DNA of 64,000 nucleotides from Rhizophlyctis rosea. Its lineage: Eukaryota > Chytridiomycota > Chytridiomycetes > Rhizophlyctidales > Rhizophlyctidaceae. The position numbers were made by a program, and so were the translations under genes. The stretch's first letter is position 1. Each line of letters starts with the position of its first letter. Where the stretch lies: contig JADGJC010000005.1 in NCBI GenBank assembly GCA_027596075.1, positions 248,001 to 312,000 of the forward strand, written 5' to 3'. This document shows, piece after piece, positions 45,266-58,273 of this stretch. The notes beneath the pieces are model-generated. The model was not told the origin of the DNA, ran no database searches, and was given only the letters and a program-made list of their open reading frames with translations.

Positions 45266-48200
45266 TTGAGGTACAGCCGTCGAAGCTTTTCCGGATCAAC
45301 GACGCCTGCCGCAGCCAGTAACAGAAGCAGCATCGATGACCTACCTACCAAAGCGGAATGCAATTGTTCCGTCCGTGTGTGTTCCGTCGACCATGCCGAC
45401 ACCACCTAAACGCCTATCTACAAGTCATTCGGGAATGGCGGGTGTTGTGGCGCCCCTGCTAAGAAGGACAAGCAGAAGGATGGGGAGGATAGGGATGGGG
45501 ATGGGGAGAGGTATGTGGGGAAGCGGTCGTCGATGCAGGCTTTGAAGGCGAGGTCCAAGAAGGGGGCTGGGACGCAGGGAATCGGCGTTTTGAGAGGCTG
45601 GGGTGTTTTTTGTGAACATGCAGGTGTTTGTTTTGATTGTTTGGTTACATCTAGTAATTCTTTTGTATTTTTGTTCCTTTTCTTTTGTTGGTATTGGGAG
45701 TATTTTGTGGGTTTTCTGGGGAAGAGACAAGGAACCTCATTTTGTATATTACGGTTCTTTTAGAAGTTGTGGCCATAAAATGGTACAGTATAATACTATA
45801 TAAGTGTTTGAACACTAATCACTACCCTTGAAGTGACCTGCAAGGCAAATATGGTTGAGTATTTCCGGGACGAACCCCGAGGATAATCGAGTACAAAATA
45901 CACCGGGTAAATGACAGCAACAGAGAGAAACAACAGGATTCGTCACCAGGAGGTCCCACACAGACTACCCATAAAGGATAGTACGGAGTTGGTCGAAACC
46001 AACGACCATGGAACAAAAAGTCCGTAGGTCCTGTGCGGTCCCGTTCTCATCAATTTCCATTCTCCCTTTACGCTGTCAAACACCCACACTCAGCTGGCGA
46101 CTGGGAGCCGCAACGCGAGGCCAGACGCGTCGCACGCTGCGACCAGTAAGGGTACAACTTGAACTTGTTGGCACTTTCTATGGTACTCGTGGGATGTAGT
46201 CCGATGATAGGTCGCGGTCCGTTTCCGGTGTCGTAGAAGTTTCACTGCATTTGTATATCAATGAACCAATGCTCAATGAAAGATTGCATCACGATTGTCA
46301 ACTTCGACTCATTTCATACCTTCAAAAACTTTCACCGTATCTTCCAGATGCACGATTGATGGTATCATGATCAACCTTTTGACCTCTGGTATTTCAGATT
46401 GACAGTTAGCCGCAGCCGTCGAGAATGATTTCTAAGGATGAACTACCTACATTCCTGTCAAGTGATACCAAAACCACGTTTTCTCCGCATACTGGACAAA
46501 CATGTGCTCTTCCTTGAGTATGGGAAACCTAGGTGGACGGTTGGGGAGGATTGTGCGGGCGGGGATATTATGAAATTGGATGTCGGTTTAAGAGGGGGGT
46601 GGTCGAAGATGCGGGACTGATGGTAGTGACGAAAGAAGGAGGATGGGGTTGGTGAAACGTGTGGGTGCGGATTTTGAAGGATTGTTTGCTAATTTGCGCA
46701 AAGGGGTTGGACAACGATGCGGGATCGGTGGGAAAGTGGACGGTGCTGTGATGGATGGTTGCGGCTTTCGACGTCGGTTGGTGAGGGTTACAAGGGAAGG
46801 GGTTGAGAAGGATGGCGCGGTTGTGCGGGTATGGTATTCTGTTAAGGTAAAAGTGCTGAAAATAAGAGAGAACCATTGCCAACGCGAAAAGCGAGGAAAC
46901 AAAGGCAGTTCCTAGTGTTCTCCCGGATCCGGCTCACTCCCAAACAGGGAAGGCTTCCTAGTCATCCACCCAGCGAAACCGCAACCTCCCGGTTGAAGCT
47001 TCCTGAATAGGAGTTTCCGTTGTCACCAGTCGTAGAAACCGGGTCGCGCACCTGATACACGGGATACCTATGGATGCATTTGGTTCCTTCAACTTGCCTT
47101 CGGTACCAGTCCCCTTTTGGACCCAATTCCCTCTACTCCGACGACCCCAATTGCCCAGGTTTACATCTATTCTACAAGTCTTGATAGTGTGTTTGGTGAG
47201 GCCTGACACGAGAGAGCAGAGTCAGTAAGAGATGTGCAGTTACGTCTTCAGCTACGTACTCAATCGTACCTGGACTGTGTTCAAGGCTCGTGTTTATAGT
47301 TCTTGCGAAACATCTTTGAACAACAGGGAAACGCGCACAGCAAGCATGGCCGTGCACGTTTCCCTTCCATGCGTCAGTCACTTGTCACAAAACGCAAGTG
47401 GAAGAATCTCCTACCTAAACAGTCCAGCCCAAGCACATAGCCTCGCACGGTGAAGACCCAAGACCGACTACACTAGCTTTACGACAGAGTTGTCTTCCCG
47501 TGCCGGCATCTCCCTGGCATTCATAAAAGTATGAACTGGTGAAACTCCAGCTCGAACCTTCGCGGGGCGCATCTCCAAAAAGGAGCAACGTATTAACGAC
47601 CCGTACACGAGACAGACGGGTTGGAACTTCAAAACTTTCACCTCCATGTGCCTCTCAGAAATGGGTTAGAGAGGGGGGAGATTTGGAAAGCTGGAGAAAA
47701 AGAAAGATGGACATGAAACGAAAATCGAGGACGACGATTGATCCTCGACAGGGCTGGGGAGGGCCCAGGGTTCAAAACGTGTGCGTCAATGTGACTCATT
47801 GGACCCTGCCGGTTGATTCAGTCTCTTCATCCTCAAAATGACCATTCTGGTAAGCTTCAAGGAAGAAGAGTGGCAGCAAATGTGTAGATGTGTGGCAAAG
47901 GGTCATGTAGTGTTCGAACATATACATCCACATCATGCGTTCCTTTGATTCTTTTCATTCATTTGAAGACACGTGAAGTCTATTCTAATCCGGGTCGCCG
48001 TCATTATTTCGATTTTGCGGGAAATGTGAATGTTCTTGCGGCGGTCTGCATGAAAAATGGGTTAGGTATGAAAGCGTAAGAGAAATGGTGGAGAGAGAGA
48101 AGAGGAGGTACATCACGGGCGTCGCGTCCGCCATAGTCTCAAATCCCTCCAATCCCTAACAACACCCCGCGATTTGGGTCCTACAACGAAGGAAAGCAAT

Positions 48201-50634
48201 CAACACATAAACTCTGTCATCAAGATCACACTACCCACCATACACACCTGCCGAACCCAATCGCATCACCTAACCCACCACCCTCGTGCACATCATAACT
48301 GAATCTTTCCCGTCACCTACTCCCAGGTTTGCTCCCACACGCCATGTTTATCAAATCATAGAGGCTGGACGTGTGGGGTTCTTATGTTACGCACACTCTC
48401 TCAAATCCTCAGCTTATGACGCAACCCCTCTTTCGGTGACGAGGGACCCTAGTTACTTATGCGCGCCTGCATTCTGGAAAAGGAAGATAAATACGGATTC
48501 ATGGCGACTCCAAAATACGCGGAGCAACAGGGAATGGAAACCTACCGACGCAATCACAGGCGCGTGCCAGTATCCCTCCTTCTGATCGTAGCTGATGAAT
48601 TTGGTTTCGTGCTGGGCTGGGGACAGAAAACCAGATCAGTAGCCCCTAACCCAAACGGTACAGGCGGGCAAACCCCTCGCCAAGTACCCCCATGATTCCC
48701 GTCCCTTGGCCCGCCATCCCCAATGACGGACGCTGGGTTCCTCCGGCGTTGCCGCATGAAGTCACCTTCACTTGGCCCGGCCGGGCTGCCCCATCCCTTG
48801 ACCAAAAAGGTCACGGGAGGTCTTACATGCCCTTTACGCTTACCTTTCGAAAGTGCCCTCTTCCCCATCCACACCGTACAATGAGTCTAAACAGAGCTAA
48901 GTTCCCAAAGTGTGCACCACCCTCAAAGCCCGTTACGCCCGCTACACGAAGTAATCTATACAAAGCTAATGAAGGTCTGGAGAGTCGCGTCAGGCAGTGG
49001 AGGATGTAGTTTGCCAGTCGGATGCAGCTGTATGCTCAGGTTCAGGAGGAAGATAGGAGGATAAAAGTGAGTTTCTTGCTGGCGTTGAGCTATGGCAACA
49101 TTGTAAATCTTACTCGGAAAAAGCCAGGTCGAAGGAACTGTTGTAACCGTCTCGAAGTGTGCAACGTATGAATGTTGCAGTCGGGAGGAGACAGACTTCT
49201 TCATATTGGTTGCCAGCAAAAACGGGAGGTCGTTCCTAAATATAAAACAGTGGTCAACCGGGAGTATAGCAAGGATTTCAATAACCCCAATATCGAAGTT
49301 CGAACATACCTTCCAGGTTGTGTGTGGCGATCAACACCACCAACACACCGACTTCGTGAACTTGGCGGGACGGGCTTTGTCTGTACAGGGGCTTGCCACC
49401 CTCATGACAGTGAAGTCATGGCGACATTACAGTGAGCCTACTGGTGCGAAAGCCGAAAGGGAAATAAGCTGCGTAACTTGTCTCCTCATATGGACTGGTT
49501 GTGGGAGGATTTTACGACAGCTTTTAGATCTGATGAGAGAAGAAAGGATAAGCTGATGATTGTCAACCCACGAACTTGGCGCGTACCAAGGATCGACTGA
49601 GACAGCCTTGAGATATCAGTGATTTGATCACATTGCATAAGTAACCAAAATGTTCACCCGGCTGGGTGAAGTCTGAAAATGTATGGTAACGACCCCATGT
49701 TCTTCTTTGCACAGACGAGGCATCTTGGAAATATGTCGGGGTTTTTGATGTCACATCCCGCATCTCAACTGCCAACACCATTTCCCAAACCCAGGCGGAG
49801 CGGGGCAATTGCGATGGCATTGCGAAAATTTGTCCCATGCATACCGATAACCATACCACTGCCTGAACGACCTACTTCACAGCGATCAATAAAGCGCATG
49901 CTTTGAAGGTTGCTCAGGAGGATCGATGCCTGTTTCAACAAATTTCCTCCACAGCACGTTGTCGCGCTGGGAAAATGTAGAACCGAATAATCCTTTAGGT
50001 GGGCAACGTGGGAACAATGGAAAGGGTCAGGCGCGGGCGGAAAGAGGTCCTCTTCACGATCCACAATCCGGAATGGTTGAGCTGATATGGTGCTAAAGTT
50101 ACTGTAAAGTATGACTTGGTGTGTACTACATGATGATCAACCTCCCGAATCCAAAAGTGCGAACAATGCTCCAACGGGGCTCACCGAATCCTGTGCGACC
50201 AAAGTACAGCATGCCGGTATCGACGGTGTGCATTGCTTCATCGAAGGTTTTTGGAATGCAAAGGGGTTCAGGAATTTGTGGGAGCACGTTGTTAGACTGT
50301 TGTTGCTCGAATGAAGTTTTTGAGGTACGACTGTGAAACCCACAAACGCTCGGGTTGACGCGCACGCGCTGGTGGCGCAGTCATCTTGGATTGGCCGTGG
50401 AATTTGAGCGGGTTTTTGGCCTGTTGGCAGTCTTGGGCTTTTGGTCCGCAGTATTTCGCACGTGTTTCCAGCCAGATCTTACCTACTATCCAACATTGAA
50501 CAACAATGAAGGAAGCGCAGACATCGATTCCTACACCACAAAATTGCGATCATGAGAAAAGTAATAAAACCACCAACCCCACCACCACCTCCCTCGCTTG
50601 CTCTCTTGACCATCTCATCCAAAACTCAGCAATC

Positions 50635-52023
50635 ATGCGCGCCATCATCGCCATCACCTTGGCCTTCGGCCTCGTCTCCGCCTCTGCCTACCCCAAGCAC
50701 AACAAGCTGAACATCCAAGTCGGCGACCGCCCTTACTACCTCGTCAATGACATGGATGCTGGGTCTTTGAAGGACAAGCTTGCTTCTTGCTCTGAGGGAC
50801 CGTTCAAGACCTCCAAGTTTGTCATCTCGTGAGTATCTTAGTGTGGATGCAAAGTTTTGCCGTGTAGTGTGATGATTGCTCGGTGAACTACGGCTGATGG
50901 TGTTCTGGAACTCTTCTTCCCTCACCAGTCACCGTGGTGCTCCTCTTCAATTCCCTGAACACACCAAGGAGGGTTACACCGCTGCCCGCCGCCAAGGTGT
51001 AAGTATTCGATTTCCCGAAAGAGCCAATGAGCAGAAGCAGCGGCTCACAAATCAATACCATACTAGGCTGGCACCATCGAATGCGACGTCGCCTTCACCA
51101 AAGACAAGCAACTCGTCTGCCGCCACGACCAATGCGACCTCCACACCACCACCAACATCCTCGCCATCCCCTCCCTCGCCGCCAAATGCACCAAGCAATT
51201 CACCCCTTACAACGCCACAACCGGCACAAACGCCTCCGCCCAATGCTGCACCTCAGACATCACCCTCGCGGAATTCAAGACCCTCTGCGGCAAAATGGAC
51301 GGCTCGAACCCCAAGGGCACCACTGTTGCGGAATACATGGCGGGAACGCCAAAGTTCCGTACCGACCTTTACTCCACCTGCGGTACCCTCATGTCCCACA
51401 AGGAGTACATTAAGCTCGTCGACCCCTGGGGATTGAACTTTACTCCGGAATTGAAGACTCCCGTTGTCAAGATGCCGTTCCAGGGCACATACACCCAACA
51501 ACAATACGCGCAACAAATGATCGACGAATACAAAGCCGCGAAGATCGACCCTTCCCGTGTCTTCCCGCAATCTTTCCTCATCGACGACATCTACTACTGG
51601 ATCAAACACGAGCCCAAGTTCGCTAAGCAAGCGGTCTTCCTGGACGCCCTCGTTGACACTCCCGCTGGGTACGTCAACGCTACCGCGCGGTTGGCGAAGC
51701 TTAAGAAGGACGGGTTCAAGATCGTTGCGCCCGCTTTCTTCGCTCTCACTAAGATCGCTAAGGACAACACGACTATCATTCCTTCCGAATACGCTATCGA
51801 GGCTAAGCGTGTTGGCTTGGACATCATTACTTGGTCTTTTGACCGGTCTGGGTTCTTAAACAAGGGTGGTGACTACTACTACCAGTACGTTAGCAAGGTC
51901 ATCAACAACGATGGTGACATGTACAAGGTTTTGGATGTTTTGGCGCGCCAGGTTAAGATTAGGGGTATTTTCTCTGATTGGCCTGCTACGGTTACGTACT
52001 ATGCCAACTGCTTCGGGTTGTAG
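50635..52023 (+). CDS. Secreted glycerophosphodiester phosphodiesterase
   Basis: Three exons (50635-50828, 50929-50998, 51067-52023) give 406 residues. The first ~17 residues form a signal peptide ([16 protein letters not shown]), so it is probably extracellular or at the cell surface. [14 protein letters not shown] holds the catalytic His-Arg-Gly and Glu; [12 protein letters not shown] holds the metal-binding Glu-x-Asp, and CRHDQCDL the second catalytic His. The exon 1/2 junction falls within the HRGAP codons. The C-terminal part ([41 protein letters not shown]) completes the TIM-barrel strands. The family releases sn-glycerol-3-phosphate from glycerophosphodiesters, often for phosphate or phospholipid-headgroup scavenging. 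Cysteines in the loop insert suggest disulfides. Confidence 0.9.
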
Positions 52024-52557
52024 ATAGGTTGTAAGGGTTAGAATAGGTGGTTGTGGAGGGTGCTGACGCCTGCAGTGCGCCGCTCTCGGGGGGAGGTTTG
52101 GTGTGTCCTCATTTGCGTTAGGTGCTAGATTTTTAGTAAAATTACATGTGGTGTGTCCGTCTTCTATATGATAGTAAATATGTAATTAGAAATGTATGTG
52201 ATGTTGAGTGATGTGATCTTTCCAGCAATTTTTTTGTGAATTTGGGAGGTTGATTTTATCTGAGCCGAAGGAAAAAGAAACAGAGGCAACTGGGTGTTGG
52301 TAAAGTTCCGGGTCCTTTGCGTGTGGGACCCTGTTCGCGCGCCACCACGGACTGCCACACAGATGGTGTGGTCCTGCGTAGAGCCCCAGCGTAAACAACC
52401 CCTTTCACCCTTCCTTTCTCCCGCATCTTCATTCCCTTTGTCCACACAACCCCATTCCCACCCCCCCACGCCCCACCTCCCACTACTCGCCCTCACACCC
52501 CCCATCCCGTCTAAACACCCACTGCTCTCCCCCCTCCACATCTCCAACCCATAAGAT
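52024..52557. other. Intergenic region
   Basis: About 530 bases between the phosphodiesterase gene and DCTN6. A C-rich leader (52400-52555) precedes the DCTN6 start. No gene supported. Confidence 0.5.
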
Positions 52558-53504
52558 ATGCCACCACCCCCCAATACCGTCTGCGAAGAAGCCGAAATCC
52601 GCGGGCCCGTAACCCTCGGCAACAACAACATCATACACCCGAAATGCCATATAGTATCCGAGGGCGGCGGGCCGATCATTATTGGGAGTAATAATATTAT
52701 TGAGGAGAATGTTACTATAAGGAATTGGTGGGTGGACTGTTGAGTTGGGAGAGGGGCTTTGGTTAGCGAGGGTAGGATAACAGTCTGTTGGCATGTTTCG
52801 CTGACTTTGGTTTGCTCTTTGCAGGAGTACGGAGCCGGTGGTGATTGGGGATGACAATGTATTTGAGGTTGGGTGTTGTGAGTATCTTTTGTTTGACGTA
52901 TGAGACGTACCAGCGCGGGTGTTCTTTGAGACTGCGCAGAAAGGGAACTGAGAAGAGCAAACCGCAGGAATGATGTAATTATCTGGTCACGGGGGCCTCA
53001 CAGCATTCAAATGCTGAAGCGGACTGTTTTCAAGCGGGGATCACAGCGTGCTCGCCTTGAGGAAGTGTGAGGCAGGGTCACAATCATATATGAAAGCAGA
53101 ATATCCAGAGAGACCAATGACTGACTCCTCCTCTCCTCAGTCTTCGAAGGCGTAAAAGTCGGCAACGGATGCATAATAGAAATGAAAGGTAAAGACCCCA
53201 TCTCTCCGTCAAACATGTCTCAATCGCGTTTCCCTATATATCAACCTCTTACCACGTCCCAACACACCAAACAGCAAACGTAACCTTTGGCACAACCCTC
53301 TCCAACAACGTCATAATCGGCACAAAATGCACAACCCAACGCGACGAACACGTGCCCTCCGACACCGTCATCTTCGGCCAAGGCCACAGCCGTCGGATCC
53401 AAACGAAAAGTACGCGCACGCAGCAGAATTTGCATTCGAGGCATTTGGAGTATTTGAGGGAGGTGTTGCCGAAGTATCATCATTTGAAGGGGGTTGGGAA
53501 GTAG
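52558..53504 (+). CDS. DCTN6: Dynactin subunit 6 (p27)
   Basis: Four exons (52558-52727, 52825-52877, 53141-53188, 53275-53504) give 166 residues. This is a pointed-end subunit of dynactin, the dynein cofactor, with a left-handed beta-helix of hexapeptide repeats. Repeats visible are LGNNNIIHPKCHIV, IIGSNNIIEENVTI, VIGDDNVFEVGC, VKVGNGCIIEMKA and LSNNVIIGTKCTT. The C-terminal helix HLEYLREVLPKYHHLK is the family's closing helix. The length is normal for p27. The last exon turns from C-rich to G-rich codons at about 53400. It converges with the TXNDC9 gene, 340 bases away. Confidence 0.92.
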
Positions 53505-53844
53505 GTGTGGGGTGGGGTGGAGAGGAGAGGAGAGGGAGAAGGAGGGGGAGGGCTGTATATAGGGTTTGTAAATAGTAGGGTATGTATATGAGATAGATGT
53601 GAAAACTCGGTAATGATGTAATATATGTAGAGTATCGAGACCAAGCGAGCGAATGTTCAACAATCCCACCGCAAAAGGTAAGCGGTCGCATTTCGAACTA
53701 GATGTAACAGCGTATTATTATGTACATTACCCACCGCCTCCAAAAAAGGTCCCCGAATAAAGTAAATAAACAAGTATGGGAATTGCATCACTCCCCATCA
53801 GAACACTACCCTTCCACCCCCACAGAGTCCACCTCCCCAACACC
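53505..53844. other. Intergenic region between convergent genes
   Basis: 340 bases with the 3' flanks of DCTN6 and TXNDC9. A G/A-rich patch directly follows the DCTN6 stop. No gene is seen. Confidence 0.6.
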
Positions 53845-55096
53845 TCAATCATCATCATCAGAAGAGTCGTCCTTATCCGCAAACCCGTAAATCGTTTTTC
53901 GTTGACGTGAGTGAGCTTCATCCGATTCTAGGCTTATGACTTCTGCAGATTGCAATATGACAAGATAGGTTTGTTAGTCTCCGGGGTTTTAAAGATGGGT
54001 GCGAAAAAACGCGGCATACGTACTGCTGCCCTTGGCTAGTCGCTTTTCGAGGGATGATGTGGGGAAGCTGTCGTTGTTCCCGAGTTCTTCGAAGCCGATT
54101 AGTCTGGAAGATGCCATGTGAGTTTACGTCGGTAGGTTCGTCGATTTAGTATGAGGAAGCTGGAGAGTGGGCATGTCTGGCAGCCATATCGTCCAAATGA
54201 TCAATAATGTTCTTGGCGACTTTGCTGCATCCTTCACTCTGCCCCGCCCGTTCCGTACCCATCATCCAAACACCGTTTCGCCTGCTCCTCTATGATATCA
54301 CGATCTCATGGAGACGATACCCACCTGTCCGCCGTAACACCATCAACAAACGAAATCACGCACGGCAAGATTTGGACTTTGAGCCTTTCGACCAAAAACG
54401 GACAATCCTCGACGTAGATCTTGCAGAATCGGGTTTTACGGTGTGTTTGCGCTAGTTGCTGTGATAAATCATAAATGCATTAGGAATGCACGATATGTGG
54501 GTCGGAACCAAGACAGATGGATCACCAAGAGAACAATACATACAGAAAGATGTCTATCCATAATCTGACACCGTCTGAAATCCCTATGTGCGAAGTGGAC
54601 GATGCATAGTTTTGTTGTGGTGGTGACTTGGAGGACGTCCTTTTCGTTGCGGAGGGTGTCGTATGTGCCGTGGAATAGAGTGGCTTCTTCTTTTGCTTTT
54701 TGGATTCTGAATATGGGGAGAAGGCGTAGCCCAGCTTAGACAGTAGGTTTGCCGAAAGGGGTTGCTTTCCCGCGACAGGAGAACACTTCACACGAAACAT
54801 ACTGTGTTCGAATTTCTTCTATCCGCCGTTCACGCAAGTCGGAAAGGAGGTCGTCGTCGTCTTTTTCTAGTTCAGCGAAGATGGCGTCGTCGTCGTCGTC
54901 GTCGTCGTCATCATAGTCGTTGCGACGGGACGCGCTACCCTTGGAGCTGGGTGCTTCGTCCTCCAAGTGGTTGCGGTCTGCTTCCTCCCTGAGTGAGTCG
55001 GTGAGTTAGTATGTTACTTTTATGCAGCGAGCCCAGTAAAGCTCTTGCGCGAGTTTGTGCAGGCCATACATACTTTCTGTTATCGTCTGCGATCAT
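53845..55096 (-). CDS. PLP1: TXNDC9/Plp1 phosducin-like thioredoxin-fold protein
   Basis: At least six exons read from 55096. Exon 1 codes MIADDNRK and joins in phase to EEADRNHLEDEAP, an Asp run (nine Asp), and then AIFAELEKDDDDLLSDLRER. The thioredoxin-fold part follows: EVLQVTT-like DVLQVTTTTKLCIVHFAHR, a FRRCQIMDRHL region, then TRFCKIYVEDCPFLVERLKV, ILPCVISFVDGVTADR and RLIGFEELGNNDSF. The last exon codes TIYGFADKDDSSDDD. As in the family, the CxxC redox pair of thioredoxin is absent. These proteins act as cochaperones of the CCT/TRiC chaperonin in beta-tubulin and actin folding. Intron borders in the middle are less certain than the ends. Confidence 0.87.
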
Positions 55097-57320
55097 TCTT
55101 ATATATAGTCGCCGTAACTAGTTATGAGAGATCGGGTATGGGGTGAGAAGGGAGTTCCAGGTGAAGGCCCCCGCGGCCATTTGATGTGCAAGCTGATAGT
55201 CTATGATCAATGTACTGATCATTCCAAGCCACAATCAATTTGACTAAGGTCAAAGTTTCCATAGATTTTCCTTCACTCACAATATTCTCACAGTCTTACC
55301 AACTTGCAATGGAAGTCAGCACATCACCTCTGACCGGTCCATTAATACCGTTTTCTCCTTTCCTGATAACCGCTCACAGTCCTTTTTGGACAATTGGCCA
55401 GTGGGTAACCTGGCAGGGAGCGACTCTGCAATCCTGTGGAGGTCGTTGTTTGTCGGAAGTGGCGGATGACCCCTCCTCCCCTTAGAACGAGAGCTGCCGG
55501 CCAACACGCGGCGGCTCACAAGACCTGCCCAGCATTGCCCCAGGCCGCCAGGCTCCCTTCTTGGGAGCACTCTGCCGGTACTGTCTTCCGTTGAGTGTTG
55601 ACAGTTATCCTTACTGTGCAGTGACCTGGTTACTCGCATCCCCAGTTGGTCCGAGGTGGACTGATTGTGGAAAGGCTGCGCGGAGGACCCGTTTTTCCCA
55701 CAGCGCGACATCAACATTCACCGCGAGAAGATTGCGCACTTTGGACCCACAAACCAATTCCTCGCGATCTCACTCCGGCGACAACTCTACACTACTGGTC
55801 GACATCAAGTGACTTCCACCCCATCAACATGCATGACAAGACCGGTCCAATCAAATCTGTCTTATCCCTTCGACATGCTCGACATCACCTGTTCGCGATC
55901 GAAGACACCTTGCCCCGTCGACATTCTCCGCACCACCTGCTCAACATCAAGAATACCTCGCAACCATCAAGACTACCTCCGCCTATCGGCATCATCATCC
56001 AACCTCTGTGCGCACCAAGACCACCTCACGCCAACGCACTCCCCAACACCCGCCTGTCCGACTTCGGTGTACCTCGGTGATATCCCCGCACCACCTGTTC
56101 AACATCAAGAACGCAAGAACATATGATGCTACGGCATCCGCCTGGCGAGGCAGGGCTCTTGGGTGGTTCGCCCCCTTCCCTCTAAACATGGCTTTTCGCC
56201 ATGGCGACCATTCACTCGGTGGTATAAACGCATTTTAGGGACCTTGAAGACAATGACAACATCAACATCAAGACTGCAAGACACAGTGCTACGACACCAG
56301 CCTGGCGAGGCAGGGCTCTTGGGTGGTTCGCCCCCTTCCCTCTTAAAATGGCTTTTTGTCATGGCGACCCTCTTGCGGTCGTCATAAACGCATTTTTTTA
56401 GGACGGTGAAGATGGGATGACGGGGAGGGAGGGATATCATGAGGTATTCAATTGATCTTCTCTTAGGTGACAGTAACTCAATCCATTTCGTGCAGACGGG
56501 GCCCTAGTACCGACGCCTCCTCGTTGGAAACGGGATGGTGTCTGGTGGCATCATCACGGCTAGGAGCGGTACACGCCTACGACAACACCACGAACTTCGG
56601 CGAGGCAGCGCGGATGCGGCTGTGACCTCCAGTTAAGAAGCGCCGACCCTCCGATGATGCACGGCCGCGTGTCAATACCGGTCATCGGGAACGGGGGAAG
56701 TAACGCTCCCTCGAGTGCGATGGGTCGGTCGCCTTGATTTTGGGGAAGCACTCACAGCCGCGGCTGTCATAAGGTAGAGGTGTGTGCACGCTCTCTTGGG
56801 ACAGTTGGACCTTCTGAAAGAGGGGCTGCGGATAGCGTTGAGACCTTCCGGCTTCTGAGTGGCCTTCGTGCCGAGGGAAACTCGGTTTCTAGATGTGATT
56901 CCTTTTGTTTTGGGAGTAGGGGGCTGAAGTCTATTCGGTCCGGGAGGGTGTTACCCCACTTGGCATTGCGACTTGTTTTTACCACCATCATTAACGTTTG
57001 TTTTGTAGAGCGGCAGCAATCTAGTCATCCAATCTGGCATCCGTCCAGCCGGCCAAGCGAGGTCTGTCCAACCCAAATTAGGTTCGTGTAGCCCTCCTTC
57101 ACTGTCAACCTTTCTTTCCGCCTTCTGACATCCTGCCAATAACAACAGAAACCTTTCCAGCTCCAATACAATTCGTTTCGAGGGGCACGACCAACGTCAT
57201 AATCAAATATATTAATTCAAATGTGCTTGTACGAGTTTTTGTCGATGAGTGTTCTGGGTTGTGATGGTGCATATAAATGATGAGTCAATGATCAAAATGA
57301 GAGTTGGGGCCAGCATGCAA
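55097..57320. other. Gene-poor region with tandem repeats
   Basis: About 2.2 kb without a supportable gene. From 55840 to 56110 the sequence is a CACCAC/CATCAAGA-rich low-complexity stretch in which CACCACCTGYTCAACATCAA occurs twice (near 55932 and 56090). A 160-base tandem repeat follows at 56101-56430. The rest (56430-57320) shows short frames only. Confidence 0.55.
56101..56430 (+). repeat. Two-copy ~160-base tandem repeat
   Basis: Unit 1 begins near 56101 and unit 2 near 56264. Both read AACATCAAGA, then GCTACG, CCTGGCGAGGCAGGGCTCTT, GGGTGGTTCGCCCCCTTCCC, an ATGGCTTTT block, CATGGCGACC and ATAAACGCATTTT. The two units are almost identical over their central ~60 bases. In unit 1 CATGGC/GCCATG around TTTTC can form a hairpin followed by T-rich sequence. 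No protein is coded by both copies. Confidence 0.8.
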
Positions 57321-57941
57321 TCACCCACACACTCCCCAAACGCGAAAGAACAACACACTCCCGATACTGAAAAAAACAACATCATGTACCCACCTCTGCC
57401 TCAAATCCCAAGCCTTCTTAACCTCGTCCCGGACATGATCCAAATACATCCTAAACTCCTTCTCGCCCCTCTTCCTTCGCTTCTTATCGTGGTTCCGCTC
57501 GAAACGTTCTTGTCGCCTTACGGTGGCGCGGACGTTGGATTCTTCGAGGATGTCTTTGAGGCGGGTGTACTGGTTTTGGTGGGGAGGGGTGTGAGTTAAG
57601 TTTCGGTGTGGAGATATAAGTAAGCAGGAAGACGGTGTTCGCTGTGGAGCTGCCCACCACGCTTTTCGTCTCCGGTACGTCTGGAAACCAAGAATAGAAA
57701 GATGGGACAAACGTCACCGACCACTTACAGCAATAATAGCAGATCTACCACCACCGACAACTACACTCCTTCCGCGGTTTTGGACTCCCATTCCTGCAAT
57801 GGGGTCTTTGAACCATGTGTGGGCTCTGTAGGTGCGGGTTTGGGTTGTTTGGAGAGTGCAGGGTGGTGAGGGTGTTGGTCGGAGGAAGGTGGGGAGGAGG
57901 GTCGGCAGGCGGGTTGTTAGTGAGGGTGCTTTTGGGAGCAT
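57321..57941 (-). CDS. MRP21: Mitochondrial small-subunit ribosomal protein bS21m
   Basis: Two exons (57941-57729 and 57569-57321) give about 153 residues. The Ser/Thr/Pro- and Arg-rich start (LPKAPSLTTRLPTLL) is a mitochondrial targeting peptide. The bS21 core follows: GRSVVVGGGRSAIIA at the end of exon 1, then YTRLKDILEESNVRATVRRQ, ERFERNHDKKRRKRGEKEFR and the VKKAWDLRQRW helix. bS21 binds the 3' end of the small-subunit rRNA. The last ~25 residues (VVFFSIGSVLFF) are hydrophobic and unusual for the family; splicing after DLRQR (a GTGGGT donor is present) could remove them, so the 3' end is uncertain. It is divergent with TAN1. Confidence 0.88.
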
Positions 57942-58273
57942 TTTTTCGGGGAGTTGGAGAAGAGGTAGGAAGTTGGTGGTGAGGACGTGGAGTTGGGTGT
58001 GGTGGTGCTATGGCAGGGTGTTTATGTTGTGTATAGAGTTGATGATTTCGTTGATTTACGCTACGATATTTATTTTTGGAATTGATGGAGGAGGAAGGAG
58101 ATTTTGGCGAACCCATTGTCTGTGGCGGATGGCGTTGACCTTTCACAAGCCACACGGGCACTATTTGGATTTTCCAGGTGTTATTTTTGAGATTCCTCCC
58201 ATTACTCTTTCCCACAAACATCTCCAGCTGAACTTAGATAATCTATTGACCCAGCAACGCGAAATACAAAACT
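57942..58273. promoter_or_regulatory. Shared divergent promoter of MRP21 and TAN1
   Basis: 332 bases between two start codons on opposite strands. Both genes serve translation, so co-regulation is plausible. A TTTTTG/TATTTATTTTTG tract lies at about 58065. No defined factor site was recognised. Confidence 0.4.

Larger units (their letters stand above)
43337..50634. other. Long gene-poor region
   Basis: About 7.3 kb with no strongly supported gene. It holds a 111-base tandem duplication (44328-44545), a weak minus-strand coding candidate (44504-45265), and a fragment near 48590-48850 that resembles the dispersed repeats. Open frames at 45336-45763, 46568-46915, 47539-47841 and 49206-49556 lack convincing starts or motifs. 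Confidence 0.5.

Noticed and set aside
45336..45763. Lys/Gly/Asp-rich exon-like frame (KKDKQKDGEDRDG)
   Set aside because: No convincing start, splice partner or family; low-complexity sequence explains it.
55840..56110. CRISPR-like array in the CACCAC/CATCAAGA-rich stretch
   Set aside because: Spacing and repeats are irregular, and a eukaryotic genome makes a CRISPR array implausible.
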